The position numbers and the translations under genes were made by a program. Below are positions 28,593 to 39,001 of a stretch of DNA of 64,000 bases, in pieces. The stretch's first letter is position 1. Every line of letters begins with the position of its first letter. The stretch comes from Gracilaria gracilis. Its lineage: Eukaryota > Rhodophyta > Florideophyceae > Gracilariales > Gracilariaceae. Under the pieces are notes generated by a model. It searched no databases and was not told where the DNA came from. It worked only from the letters and a program-made list of their open reading frames with translations. The stretch is taken from the NCBI GenBank assembly GCA_030374805.1, contig JARGSG010000001.1:1-64000 (forward strand), read 5' to 3'.

Positions 28593-29081
28593 CTAAGCTG
28601 TTTTCGACCGCAGAAGCGTTTCGTTTGCGACGATTATCGCCTTCTTCTTCACTGAACCGCTCCATTCAACCTCTAGAGCTCGCCGCGTAAGGTGTACACC
28701 ACGACAAGGTGTTCGCATGTACCGCTTTTGTCGCCAAAGAAACCACTGACGACGTCCTTTCCACCCAACCCCTATATCGTCGGCGAGATCAGGTAAAGGA
28801 ACCGGCGCGTAGCCTGCGTCATCTTCCGACCCAAGCGTAGTCCATCCCAGAAAACCCTGGAAAACCCCTGTCCAGAGGCTCCATTGAAGCTCTTCGTTCG
28901 AGGGAAAAATTTCAGGGAAAGGGCGGTTGGATCTTCTTCCGAAAACAGGTTCGTGACCAACTGCGTGCGTGCAGTTAGACGGGGGCCTTTTCACGACGTA
29001 CCACCCAGGTCCGCGACGGCGAACGGCAAGCTGACCGATCGTTTGGGCGAGTTTAACGACCTCCCCGGTCGCAGACAAACC
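28593..29081 (-). pseudogene. Relic with a possible NB-ARC 'GLPLA'-like segment
   Basis: The frame is open for about 160 codons directly after the stop of the 201-aa ORF upstream and in the same frame, but has no ATG of its own. Near 29010-29060 it aligns at the DNA level with 43440-43500. In one frame both encode (E/K)LAQ..GSLP(I/F)AV.D.G, reminiscent of the GLPLA motif of NB-ARC ATPases. The two copies differ by a one-base indel inside the motif, so at least one is broken. Assignment is tentative. Confidence 0.35.
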
Positions 29082-29687
29082 TTAGTCTCCCCTAAGATTC
29101 CTTGGGATATCCCGTTCCTCGAAACGCTTAGGAATGCCGTCTTCAGAAGTATTTAGGCGCGCTATCTTTCCCCGCGCCCTGCGAAGTACTTCAAAAGCTT
29201 GGTTCAAGCGATTCTGAACAGCTTCAGAGCCCTCCCTTTCCTTTCTCAAAATCTTGTCTAGCTCCATGCTAATCTTCGCAAGACCTTCTTCTTCGGCGGT
29301 CAAACGTTGAGCGCTAACCTCCAGCACGTGCTTTCGGATACAGTTTGAGAAGCACTCATACGCACGGGGGCCGGTGGCTTCGCATGGTGGCTGACAACCG
29401 TGCATACACAAGAGTGGTGGTGTCTCGTCCCAACTTTCGTCATGACCAGAAATGCTTTGGTCTCTTTGTAGTTCACTGTTGGAGTGGTGCGGACTGTTTG
29501 ATTGCTGCGTGTGTTCCTCCTCAGGCGGTGGCGGAAAGGATGTGGGGGAGTTCTTCGAGTTAGTAGGATTCATGGCTCGTTCAGGCTGCATCGGTTCAGG
29601 GATTGACGTTCGGAGGAAGAATACGAAAGTTCCGCTGCCTGAGGAGAGGGGGAAAGGGAACTTGTACTGTCGAAGATTTATACGCAT
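29082..29687 (-). CDS. Hypothetical protein (201 aa), Cys-containing with coiled-coil tail
   Basis: ATG at 29687. The N-terminal half is Pro/Ser/Asn-rich and disordered. A Cys-containing segment (LLCMHGCQPPCEATGPRAYECFSNC) suggests metal or disulfide binding. The C-terminal ~70 residues are Glu/Lys/Arg-rich and helical, with coiled-coil potential. It is not recognised. The stop at 29082-29084 is followed in frame by 160 open codons, so this may be the 5' half of a broken longer gene or a gene whose intron I cannot place. Confidence 0.4.
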   Translation of the reverse strand: MRINLRQYKFPFPLSSGSGTFVFFLRTSIPEPMQPERAMNPTNSKNSPTSFPPPPEEEHTQQSNSPHHSNSELQRDQSISGHDESWDETPPLLCMHGCQPPCEATGPRAYECFSNCIRKHVLEVSAQRLTAEEEGLAKISMELDKILRKEREGSEAVQNRLNQAFEVLRRARGKIARLNTSEDGIPKRFEERDIPRNLRGD

Positions 29688-30043
29688 CAGCCAACATCAT
29701 GTGTCCCTTTCTTTTCGTAGTCGGCAAATCGAAGTACACTCTTCGTCATATTGAAACGAAACGCACGCTGCGATGACATACGCTGAAGCACAAGAAATGA
29801 AAAGCAGGGAAGTCCGCGCAAGGATTCCGAAGTCTCCGGTTCGATCCAGTCAACAATGAATACCTTTGTACTTGAGATGTTATGTACAATTCTATCATTC
29901 TACGAAGCTTCTACTACTGGTGCTCATCATCATGAGCCATCATGGCCTACTCCTGTCATATCTCGGTCAGGGTCTAACACTCAACCGAGGATGGGAACAC
30001 AATGGATTACCATTGTAACCTCTGCTCGCGGCCAATGCGTACT
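29688..30043. other. Spacer between two hypothetical minus-strand genes
   Basis: No gene. A GGTTCGATCC word near 29838 looks like a tRNA T-arm, but no tRNA can be folded around it. Confidence 0.4.
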
Positions 30044-30859
30044 TTAGCGAGTTATTAATGAAGCTAATCTGGATTTCGACTCCAGCTCCGCCGCTACCAA
30101 AATGATGAGCCATATTACTGCTTCTTCTTTTGTGCAGTTCTTGAGCCTTAAGTCAAAGAAATGTCGAAGTATGACAACATTTCCAATTCTCCTAGGAACT
30201 CCAGAAACAAAAAGATCGTAAGCCCCGAATTCGAAATCATCCTTTGCCGGTTGCATTTCTAGCTTCGGCACGCCGACCAACAACTCCTTGTCAGGGGAAA
30301 ACTGAAAAAACGACTCTATAGATGAGATGTAGTGAATGCTTCCTATCTGGCATCCTTCGTCCAAATCACTGAATAGTGTTCCATTCAACACATTCCATTT
30401 CGTATTCTGTGCTGGGATCACCACCTCAACTAGCGACTTTCCTTCTCGTTCTGTTCGAATCTCATACTTTTGTGGTTCTTCAAATGTCTTGTCCACATAG
30501 AAAGAAACCGGACATTGGCTTAGCAAAGCTTTCTGCGCCTCCGCCGGAACGATAACCTCACGAAGAATTTCGCTCGCCTTCGGTACGTGAATCGTGCTTG
30601 TCTTGAAAATGTCTCGTGTGCGATTCTCTACGAAGTAACGTTGCAAATCGTACACCGTACCGCGATCTGGATCCGCTTCTCGTGTAAGGTCTTGCCCAAT
30701 TCCACCCATAACCGACGCTTCTTTCGCTTTCAAAGAGCAAATTGGCGTGTTTTTGAATTCATCGGCATCCTGGACTACGATCTCTTGTACTGAGGAGAAC
30801 GGGGTCACCGGTGGAGTCACCACGTGTTGCTGGGCCTCTTGCTTCTTTTCGCTCTCCAT
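30044..30859 (-). CDS. Hypothetical protein, weakly scramblase/LURP-like (271 aa)
   Basis: ATG at 30859, uninterrupted to the stop at 30044. The N-terminal ~55 residues are polar. The middle and C-terminal part is beta-rich and ends with a buried-looking helix (EEAVIWLIILVAAELE). The pattern 'V..RRIGNVV...DLRLKN.T.EEAVIWLIILVAAELES' vaguely recalls the last strand-helix of phospholipid scramblase/LURP-one (tubby-like) folds, but I have no motif-level proof. There is no signal peptide. Confidence 0.55.
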   Translation of the reverse strand: MESEKKQEAQQHVVTPPVTPFSSVQEIVVQDADEFKNTPICSLKAKEASVMGGIGQDLTREADPDRGTVYDLQRYFVENRTRDIFKTSTIHVPKASEILREVIVPAEAQKALLSQCPVSFYVDKTFEEPQKYEIRTEREGKSLVEVVIPAQNTKWNVLNGTLFSDLDEGCQIGSIHYISSIESFFQFSPDKELLVGVPKLEMQPAKDDFEFGAYDLFVSGVPRRIGNVVILRHFFDLRLKNCTKEEAVIWLIILVAAELESKSRLASLITR

Positions 30860-31554
30860 CGTTCCTTAGTTTTCAATTTATCTTAGGTAGATACGTTGAG
30901 AATTAGGTCCACTCCGAGCTCGAGTGGCTGCGTCTTCTCCAGATATAGAGTATGTGAGAATGGGGCGATGAAAAAAAAATTTGGGGGTGCTTCCGTTGAT
31001 TTTCTGTTATAGTGTGCATCAAAAAGAGCAGTGGTTGCAAGCTGAGAAAGAGTTGCAGCGTCTTACACGATCAAGGCAGCTCGAAGCATCTGTGTCTTCT
31101 ACAGGGCTCGCGAGCTCGATAGCAAGGTATCGCGCTTGTTCCAAACTAATGTTTTCAGTTGAAATCAGGCCCGATCGACGGAGTACGCATGGTTCGAGCT
31201 GGCAATTGGAAGTAGATACTTCAGGGCCTTTGGACGGTCTAGGTTCTGTTTCGCTGTGGAAGAGATGCGGAGTGGCAGCAAACATCAGTCGAATGGAGCT
31301 GTCTTCCTCTTGAGGGCCATGAAAATCTGGACAACCAATAAAATTGCAACGACATTTGCACAACTGTTTTTTTCGGAAGACCACGTGCGAAACGACTCGC
31401 GCAATTCGTTTCTCTGGGCTCTGGCCCCTGCGCTCACAAGACGTTTCTTGTCAATCACCCAACGTTGCATGTCTCCGTTCCGTTGCCGTACAAAACGTCG
31501 ATTTCCTTCTATTAAACCGCTTTCAACATCTTGGCGATAAGGAGAATTCTTTCC
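30860..31554. other. Divergent intergenic region upstream of the PRA1 gene
   Basis: It separates the minus-strand hypothetical gene from the plus-strand PRA1 gene and should hold both promoters. A TAGATAC word lies at 30888-30894. Minus-strand frames at 31019-31384 and 31285-31617 are open but start without ATG and I cannot support them. Confidence 0.4.
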
Positions 31555-32172
31555 ATGGTCACCCAAACGGAACTTCCTACGACAGCGACTCCGCCTCCGC
31601 CAGAGGAGCAATCTCAACCGAGGCGATTTGCCCTACCAAGCTGGATTACAGCTCCAGTAGAGTCACTGTTCGCCGCAGTAGGGAACTCTACATCGACCGC
31701 TTCCTCGTGGATCACCACTCGTGGTGCACGCGCAACGAGCCATGCTCGGCCATGGCTTGAGTTCTTTGACCTGTCTGCCTTTGGACTTCCGGATGGTGGT
31801 ATTGGGGGATGCGTAGACCGGCTCAAACTTAACATTCCGTACTTCCTGTTTAATTACGTCATGATTGGGCTTGTAATGACAGTTTTGAGCGTCATCACTC
31901 AGATAGGAGCGTTGATTGGAACACTTATTGTTGTGTGGGTGTACTTTCAGTTCTTCGGAAGCGAGCATGAGAATGAAGAGTTCGAGTTAATGGGCTTTTC
32001 TCTTGACAACTCTGAGAAGTTAGGCTTGTTAGTGTTGTTGGGTGGATTGATCTTCTGGCTTACGGCCGGTGGGATTGGGTTATTCTTCGAAGTCCTCACA
32101 GCCATAACGTTTGTTGCCCTTTTGCATGGAAGTCTCAGAAAGCCGCATCCGGACTCGATTCCTCCAGTTTAA
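31555..32172 (+). CDS. PRA1 family (prenylated Rab acceptor) protein (205 aa)
   Basis: PRA1/Yip3 proteins sit in Golgi/endosomal membranes and bind prenylated Rab GTPases. The family opening is visible as RPWLEFFDLSAFGLPD followed by LNIPYFLFNYV. Two pairs of hydrophobic segments come next (about MIGLVMTVLSVITQIGALIG and LGLLVLLGGLIFWLTAGGIG), the usual four-span hairpin arrangement. The N-terminus is Pro-rich and variable. I start at the ATG at 31555; an upstream TTG is in frame. Confidence 0.88.
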   Translation: MVTQTELPTTATPPPPEEQSQPRRFALPSWITAPVESLFAAVGNSTSTASSWITTRGARATSHARPWLEFFDLSAFGLPDGGIGGCVDRLKLNIPYFLFNYVMIGLVMTVLSVITQIGALIGTLIVVWVYFQFFGSEHENEEFELMGFSLDNSEKLGLLVLLGGLIFWLTAGGIGLFFEVLTAITFVALLHGSLRKPHPDSIPPV

Positions 32173-32434
32173 TGAGCCACAGCTTCCACATGAGAGTGAT
32201 TCAGGCGCTCGATATGTTTGTTTCTAGGTTGCAAAACACGAACAAACTAGAATTTCATCGAGTATATCAATGAATGGCTTGTGTGTATGTGTGTGTGTCT
32301 GTGTGTGTCTGTGTGTGTGTTGTAAGTGATGTAGTGAAGCCCATTGTCAAATAGTCAAGAGATCCGTTCAAATATCTGAGTTAGACGTACGAATTAGCGA
32401 ATAGTAGCTGGTGTTCTTCCAAAAACGAAATACC
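32173..32434. repeat. Convergent spacer with (TG)n microsatellite
   Basis: A TG-rich simple repeat at about 32280-32321 (interrupted by single C) lies between two convergent genes. Confidence 0.7.
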
Positions 32435-33604
32435 TCAGCGTCCCGTTGACTGCGAAGCAGTTATTCCAAGAATCTGCTCATATGTAATAAAAGTAACTGC
32501 CGCTTGGGGGGTAACACGAGCTATATTTGCCGATAGACCACGGTAGAGTCCTCTGACACCCTCTGTTCGAAGAATGTGGAAGAAGGCTCGACCAAGACTA
32601 CCATATCTTTCACTGTCGACAGCTCTGTCCTGCATGCGAGTTCTTGCAACTTGAATGGGGTATGTGCTCACGGAGGCAATTAGTTTGGATGCTGTGGAAG
32701 CAATGAGAGATTGATATACCGTGGTAGTTGCCGCAGCACCTTGTCGTTTCCCGAGGTCGCCTCGTGCTTTCAGCCACGCTTTGAACTGCTCATATAGCGT
32801 GAATTGAATGGCGCCGTGCGAAACAAGCCACAAACTTGGCCCCAATCCTCTGTACAATCCACGTATCCCTTCCTCTCTCAAGATGGATTGGAGCCCATCT
32901 GAAAAACCACTGTATGGTTTTACTTGTGCCCGATGGACTGAATGCACGGCCTGCAGCTGCAAACGAACCTTCACTACCCAAATCGGATTTGTGGCAAAGG
33001 ATGTCACGGCACCTGCAGTGCTTCCGGCGAGCAAATGTGATACAGGGTCGTAAGGAACTCGCCTCCGATAGAATGAATGTGCTTGCTGGAACCAATGAAA
33101 GTAACACGCCCAGGAAAAAACGCTTCCAAAGGCAGCAGGCACCACACCCTTGTAAAGAGCTATCGACCCTTCACGCAGAACCATGTTCCGAAGGATTCGC
33201 AATGCGGCGCCACTTGTAGATACTTGCAGTCTTGTCCGCAATGTGTCCAAAGGATGCAACAGCAAAACAGTGGCCAAACCAGCTCCAGCTCCAGCGAATG
33301 CATGCGCATAGGGCGGATAAATCAGAACTGGAGGCCCGCTTAGCGATTTGGAGGAGCCTTCATTGCGGAGCGGGTGCAAGCTTGGCGGTGGAATCTTTGG
33401 TTGCAGTGAGCAGCGTTGTGCTGCTAGGTTCTGGATCGGCGATGAGGCGTCGTGCTTAAACGGAATGGCACGCGTGACCGTTAGCTTTGGTGGGGCGTAC
33501 GCAGACTCCGTTGAAAGGGCGATTGCAACCCCCGGGCTGCCCAAGTCAGCCAGCATCATGCCATTATTGATTGGCATCGGGTACGGCCGGCGACACACTT
33601 CCAT
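32435..33604 (-). CDS. Mitochondrial carrier family protein, SLC25A32-like (folate/FAD) (389 aa)
   Basis: Three tandem carrier repeats are visible. Each has the PxD/E-x-x-K/R-type signature: HPLDTLRTRLQ, NPIWVVKVRLQLQ, YPIQVARTRMQ. The segment NPIWVVK with GPSLWLVSHGAIQFTLYEQFK closely follows the SLC25A32/FOLT1 and yeast FLX1/NAD-carrier subgroup. Members move FAD, folate or pyridine nucleotides across the inner mitochondrial or plastid membrane. The first ~100 residues are an extension not needed for the carrier core. ATG at 33604; other Mets follow at residues 10, 16 and 17. The exact substrate cannot be fixed from sequence. Confidence 0.88.
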   Translation of the reverse strand: MEVCRRPYPMPINNGMMLADLGSPGVAIALSTESAYAPPKLTVTRAIPFKHDASSPIQNLAAQRCSLQPKIPPPSLHPLRNEGSSKSLSGPPVLIYPPYAHAFAGAGAGLATVLLLHPLDTLRTRLQVSTSGAALRILRNMVLREGSIALYKGVVPAAFGSVFSWACYFHWFQQAHSFYRRRVPYDPVSHLLAGSTAGAVTSFATNPIWVVKVRLQLQAVHSVHRAQVKPYSGFSDGLQSILREEGIRGLYRGLGPSLWLVSHGAIQFTLYEQFKAWLKARGDLGKRQGAAATTTVYQSLIASTASKLIASVSTYPIQVARTRMQDRAVDSERYGSLGRAFFHILRTEGVRGLYRGLSANIARVTPQAAVTFITYEQILGITASQSTGR

Positions 33605-34164
33605 TTCGGCAATGTCAGGCAGGCGTTGTAGAAATGGGGATCAAAATGATTTACAGAGCTGATATTGCGGCCGCAAATGTTTGCAGCACTCTATTGGTCT
33701 TGCCAGGCTGACAACAAGGTCCTCGGGCGGAATACGACTCCCCTGCAAAAGGGAGAGATCGTGCGCAGCCAGACAGCAACGACACAGGAAAGTTGGCGGA
33801 GTTGTGGGCAGCTTGTCTTGACGAGCACAGAAGGGCTATGTCTTCGAGCAAAACGGGGGAAAATTCCGAGAGTACCTAACGTTACCTACACTGCCTCAAC
33901 TTGGCTTTTAGACAGCTACACCCCATGCAACAGCTCATGCCCTCGCACTCTCTCCCGATAATCCAAATATCAACCGTCACGTATTTGCTCAATAGTTGCT
34001 CAACGCTCTCCCCGCTACCACGGAATAAATTGGACCCTTCTCATGGTTGATGACAAAATTGTCAGCAATGTACGATGTCGGGAACCACTGTGAAGCAAAA
34101 CCATTCAACCCCAGAAAAGGGAAAATTGTACCCCGTTCAGGGTGACTCATGTCGTGTAGAGCAA
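33605..34164. other. Spacer between two minus-strand transporter genes
   Basis: No gene. It holds the carrier promoter and the 3' end of the SLC35-like gene. A TAACGTTACC dyad occurs near 33878-33887. Confidence 0.4.
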
Positions 34165-35247
34165 TCAGCTGCTAGCCTTTGACAGGATTTTTGACCCACT
34201 TGGAGCTGGTTGGAGCTGTTTCGCTTTTCGTACATTCATAAGCTTGATAAGGCTGAAAAGTAAGGAACCAAAAAGACTGATAGCCAAACCAATAAGGTTT
34301 GGTACACTCAACTGCACATCTCCAAACACAATCAGGCCGAAACCAACGGTGACAAAATCCTTCATTTGACCCGTAACAGTGGTGGCTAAAGGTGAGTTAA
34401 GCTTGGTACATAGAAAGATCGCCACGTTAAGCAAGGTCGCCTGGGCTGCGGAAAACAGAAGGAAGGCCCAAAACTTGCCGTCATTGATGTACTTATAGTG
34501 CGCCACTTCCGTCAGCTCGTTGCTGAAAACAAGAATGTAAGAAAGCATTAGCGGGAATGATATTAGGTTGTTCAAGAACAACAAGGAAAAAGTATCCAGC
34601 GCGGGATGTTTGCCAACCTTGACGATGAGGATAAGATACAGCGCAGTTGCAAAACAACAGATGAGAACGAGCACATAGCCAGAGTGAGAAAAGGAAAGAT
34701 CAGTGGCTCCGGCTATAATACCACCTCCAACCATGATAAGAATGGAAACCCAGATGGAAGGCTTTGCTCGTTTTGAAAGCAGCACAGCCTCCAATACAAG
34801 CACAACTAGCGCAGTACATTTTCGCAACGTCGAGAACATGGGAATGTTGAGAAAGCGCAGCGCAGCAATTCCTGACACGACATAAGTCCACCAACAGAGA
34901 GTGAGCGGATAAACATGCTTGATAAGCGCGAGCGAAACAGGCGTTAATTTGATAAGTCTCGCAGCATGAGCAAACGATAGAATGAAGAGACAGACGCATA
35001 TCTGCAGCAGTGTAACAAAGCAAGGGAAGCGAAACTCGTAGACTGAGAAAATGGCCTTATTGAAGAAAGTGATGCACACAGACGTGCAGCCATACAAGAG
35101 GCAGACAGCCAGGGATCGCATTACGGACTGCGAAGGCGGCGTGTGTACCACATCTTTCTTTCCGGTTACTGTGGACACAGTGACGGGCTTATTGTGAAAC
35201 GAACGCGAGGGCAGAAGCTTCACGGATTCAGAAGTTCTGGCGCTCAT
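34165..35247 (-). CDS. Nucleotide-sugar transporter, SLC35D/GONST-like (360 aa)
   Basis: A TPT/EamA superfamily transporter of the Golgi/ER membrane with about ten hydrophobic segments. Group features are FFNKAIFSVYEFRFPCFVTLLQ, the FSTLRKCTALVVLVLE helix, and the SPLATTVTGQMKDFVTVGFGLIVFGDV segment, the counterpart of the 'NSALTTTI.G..K' block in SLC35D and GDP-mannose transporters. The N-terminal ~45 residues are Ser/Lys-rich and cytosolic. I use the ATG at 35247; a TTG-led extension to 35328 is unlikely. Substrate (UDP- or GDP-sugar) is not determined. Confidence 0.88.
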   Translation of the reverse strand: MSARTSESVKLLPSRSFHNKPVTVSTVTGKKDVVHTPPSQSVMRSLAVCLLYGCTSVCITFFNKAIFSVYEFRFPCFVTLLQICVCLFILSFAHAARLIKLTPVSLALIKHVYPLTLCWWTYVVSGIAALRFLNIPMFSTLRKCTALVVLVLEAVLLSKRAKPSIWVSILIMVGGGIIAGATDLSFSHSGYVLVLICCFATALYLILIVKVGKHPALDTFSLLFLNNLISFPLMLSYILVFSNELTEVAHYKYINDGKFWAFLLFSAAQATLLNVAIFLCTKLNSPLATTVTGQMKDFVTVGFGLIVFGDVQLSVPNLIGLAISLFGSLLFSLIKLMNVRKAKQLQPAPSGSKILSKASS

Positions 35248-38063
35248 CGGGACAGAAGGGAAGGAGGGCAGACGACAGGTGAAGGGACGGAGAAGGGGAG
35301 CGGAGGAGGGAAGCAGCAGGAAGCGCAATGAGGGCGGGTGCGGACTGAGGGCGCTGTGTCGGAATAGGGAGAAAAGGAGCAGAGGTCAAGGGGCAGCAAA
35401 CCGCTAAAAAGTGAAGCTCAACGGCGGGACGGCCGCGGCGTATAGCTAACGTTCCCCTTGGTGGTGCGTGTTATCTATCGACGAAGGAGCACTGTGGGTT
35501 TAATCAATTAATCTACTTCACAAAGCGCAGACGTGTCGTGCACTCGCTGTGACGCAAGGTGACGTAACGCAGAGTGATGCCGTGGGATACACGTACCGTT
35601 GGTGTACCATCGGTATATATACCAAAGGTAAAGTTATGGCTACCAAGGGTAATTTTAGTGGCAGAGCGGCCGTCGCACGCCACGGGCAACAACGAGTTTG
35701 CGAATTCGGCGCGCCTTCCCCGTGCCGTGTTGCAAACAGTCGAGTGGCGCTGAGCACACACAAAGAGCACGTTCCATTCGCGGCACGGTGTCAATGACAA
35801 TATCTACCCTTGCACAATCAAGGCCGTGTCACCGCCCTTATGATACCAACGGTAAAGTTTAACCACAGCAGCTTCTCCTCCAAAAATTCTGCACGTGTGA
35901 GCAATTGGTGCATGCGCACACAAATGGATTGTCGATATCGGGGGCAACGTAGAAACAATTCACCAACAAATCGTGTAGTCCATATACAGTATACATACAG
36001 TATCGTGATCGTATGGTGTTGAGGCAACCTTGAACCACCCTTGTAATATAAACTTTAACCTAAAGCTTGAGCAGGTTGAGGGCTAGCGTTAGCGTTCCTA
36101 CCCTTGGATAGCTAGCCCTCGTTAGCACCAATCGCCGGAAAGGTTATCTACGAGCGGCAAATGCTACCAAATGGCAAGGATGCGTTGGCGCCTTCAACCT
36201 CCAATTGTTCGTTCGTTCAACCTGACTAAGATCATTTGCTTTCAGTTACTCACGCAAACGAGATATACAGAGATTCGCCAAGGAGCTAGCGCGTCCTGTC
36301 CACGCCTATTTCCTTGTAGAACATCATATTGGAGACCGACGGGTAACGGTTTCTTCCATCGCGTTTCACTGCACCCGATATGTCACCATGTGAAACATAA
36401 TGAAGATGGAGAGGGATCTTCACGATGCCTGGTCGTCCGTCGTCGCATGATGGATCGACTCCCCCTTCACATAGCAAACACAGGTGTCCTTTTATAGACG
36501 CGATTCGCTTCTTGTATCTACGCGTAGTGAGCAGCCGTCACAGGAACGAGCACACATGGACAGCACGACGCCGCGGATACCGCTCCGTCCTCCGCTCCGT
36601 CCTCCGCTCCGTCCTTGTCCCCTGTCATGAGGCTCGTGTACCAATCATCAATTGTGTAGAACAGATACAAAGGGTACGAAAACGTACACCAGCGACGGTT
36701 TCCCTTCAAAACGAAGCAGATATACCTTGGACGTCAAAGGACGAATACCGTATTAACAGTTACAAGTGAATAAGGGTGTCCACAGATATGGACTATTCGA
36801 CATAATCACAAGACCCCTTACGACATAACCAACGCGACATCGGCCGGGCCGTTGTGTTTAACAAGGCTAGGAGAGCAAGGCCGAACATAATTAGGAGTTA
36901 GCAGCCAAAACTTCAGACCACTCAAATGCGAGGGAGGGCGTGTCAGCTTATCACGGAGTTGGCGTGTGTGTAGTTAGCCATCTCGATCTGCTCCAAGACA
37001 TGGAGGAATATTGCAGACTTGCAAGTTCCCCCAAGGCAGCTAATGCGATGGTACACGACCAGCGTGCTTCAGAATGGGAATGTGCGGCAAGAGAGCTCGC
37101 TCTCCATCGACGGATGGGACCGGTTGAACCATCTACGAGGGCTTAGTCACAACACAACTGCTAGAACAAACAAGAAACAAACGTCAGTATTCTGTATTCT
37201 CAGTGGCATAGCTGCTGCTCGCAGGTCAGTTGGAGCCAAGGCTGGCTTGGAAAATAGCCTTGACATCCCTTAAGTCAAATCATAGTCGATCATTCGGGGA
37301 AAGAAGCATCACACCTACTAAGGCAGGGATACATGAACATACCAAAACCACATGCTGTAGCGGGCGCACGGCCTGAGATGACATCCGTCGGGATGCGAAA
37401 GCACGAAGATCGGCACCTTTCGCTCCTATCTAATCACCCACATGCGCACTCTTAGACGTGTGGCGACCCTTGCGTGGGACGAGATGGACTGGCGGTGCGT
37501 GTGCGTGTGCGTGTGCGTGTTCTTCGACGGCGTGGCCGGCGATGATGGACAGCGGGGGGAGAATGCGAACAGGCGAAGTGAGGGAAATGCGCGATCATGC
37601 TCGCAGCGTGTCCAGATGGACGACGTGGATTACATGGACCACAGTACTGTACAGGTACAGTAGCTGTACGGCGTGCTGTAAGCACGTGCAGCAAAGAGTG
37701 TAGGCGAAGATTGGCGCGAATTGCGAATGCACAAGCGAACACGTAGAGCGGTGCGGACATCACACCGCAACGCGGAATGGTGGTGGCGGACGGGCGGAGG
37801 CGGACGGGCGGTGGCAGACGGCGCCCTTGCTGCCAGCCGCGCCGTCCGGGGCAGCTCCACCAGCAGTGGCGCGCCCAATTGCGCGCGCTCAAAACGGACG
37901 CGCGGCTGCACCGCCTTGTACTTGAGCGCAGAACACCGCCGCGTCTGAGCGCTCGCACCCGCTCGAGTCGTTTCCCATCCGCTTATCGCCGCCGCTTCGC
38001 GCCTGCTTCCCTGTCGTGTTGCTGTTGCTTTTCAGTGCTGTGTTTTGCGTTTTGCGGCGCGCG
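35248..38063. other. Gene-free region, 2.8 kb, rich in short dyads and simple repeats
   Basis: No ORF here looks coding. TACC..GGTA-type dyads cluster at 35594-35650, 35800-35855 and 36090-36110. A 12-bp unit (cgctccgtcctc) repeats three times at 36581-36615, and a GTGTGC microsatellite lies at about 37497-37521. The right end must contain the promoter of the Hc1-like gene. Confidence 0.45.
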
Positions 38064-38525
38064 ATGGATAGCGTCGAGGTGGGCTTGGCCAAATTGGCTG
38101 AGATTCGTGAGTGCGTGGATTCCATTGCTCTGGATGGAGCAAAGTTCTTTGACAAAGGTGCGTGTGCAATTTTTTTCAGCGCGCTGGAGATGTGATCAGG
38201 GTCACTTACCGTTACACGAGCGCCCAACGATAAATTTGAATGTGTTTGCATGTGCGTCAAAAAAGGCAATAAGGCGGCAGGAGTGAGGGCTCGGAAGGCG
38301 CTTCAAGATCTCAAGTCATTGGCGCAGGAACTGAGAGTAGCCATCCAACGCTGCAAGACGGAATCGGCTCATGCTCGCATGATGGAACAGAACGCTCAGT
38401 ACATAGAACAGCACACATTTGAATTGCCACCTCCGCTTCAATCAATGGACACTTCGGCTGCAGCTGCTGCTGCCATGGCTGGCGGTGGCACACAGCTGAC
38501 GCACCTGCCGCACGGGTCGGTGTGA
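38064..38525 (+). CDS. Histone H1-like (bacterial Hc1-type) small protein, two exons (117 aa)
   Basis: Exon 1 (38064-38157) begins at an ATG. A GT-AG intron at 38158-38265 (108 nt, phase 1) joins it to exon 2 (38266-38525). The joined region reads ..FFDKGNKAAGVRARKALQDLKSLAQELR. This matches the core of the bacterial Hc1 / histone H1-like family ('kF.ekGNKAAGtRaRKaLqelkklaqelRkei'). Those proteins are small DNA- or nucleoid-associated factors. The C-terminal half is Ala-rich and not Lys-rich, unlike chlamydial Hc1, so DNA compaction is not assured. The intron makes it a genuine nuclear gene. Confidence 0.75.
38158..38265 (+). other. Spliceosomal intron of the Hc1-like gene, 108 nt
   Basis: The donor GTGCGT follows AAAG; the acceptor is a run of A then AG. 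Splicing completes a Gly codon across the junction and creates the conserved KGNKAAG motif, which is strong support. Confidence 0.75.
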
Positions 38526-39001
38526 AGCGTGTTGGCATGCGCCGTCGACGCGCTGCGCAACACACGCTAGCAGGCGTGGTGGCGGTCGGGGGCGCTGTGG
38601 ATTAGGAGTGATGGTTGTTTTATTTCTATTTATGTGGTGCTTTGGTGGGGAGCAGTGAAAGGCGCAGCGGACAAAGAGCGCAATTTGTGAGAGTTGACAC
38701 GCTTGACGGGGCGAGTTTGGGCGGTGATGATGGTGATGAGAGATAACAAAGAAGGCACTTTGTGATGTTTGTTTGATTACTATTTATATAAGTACAGAAA
38801 GTATTGTGTATGTAATGAACAAATGAAAGCGCACATTGCGCGACATTTTGTTGCTCTGTGAATGCAAGCAAGTACAAGGCGGCGATGTTGTTATAAAAAG
38901 TCAGAAGGCGGGATGTACAAGGCGAGGGGGAGGCGACAAAGTTAGCAGCTGTGAGATGAGATGAGCAGGAAAGGGCGCGAAACACAAGACAGGCGCGCAC
39001 A
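38526..39001. other. Convergent spacer
   Basis: Between the Hc1-like gene and a small minus-strand gene; no gene is seen. Confidence 0.4.

Noticed and set aside
29780..29860. Possible tRNA (GGTTCGATCC word)
   Set aside because: No pairing acceptor, D or anticodon arms can be drawn around it.
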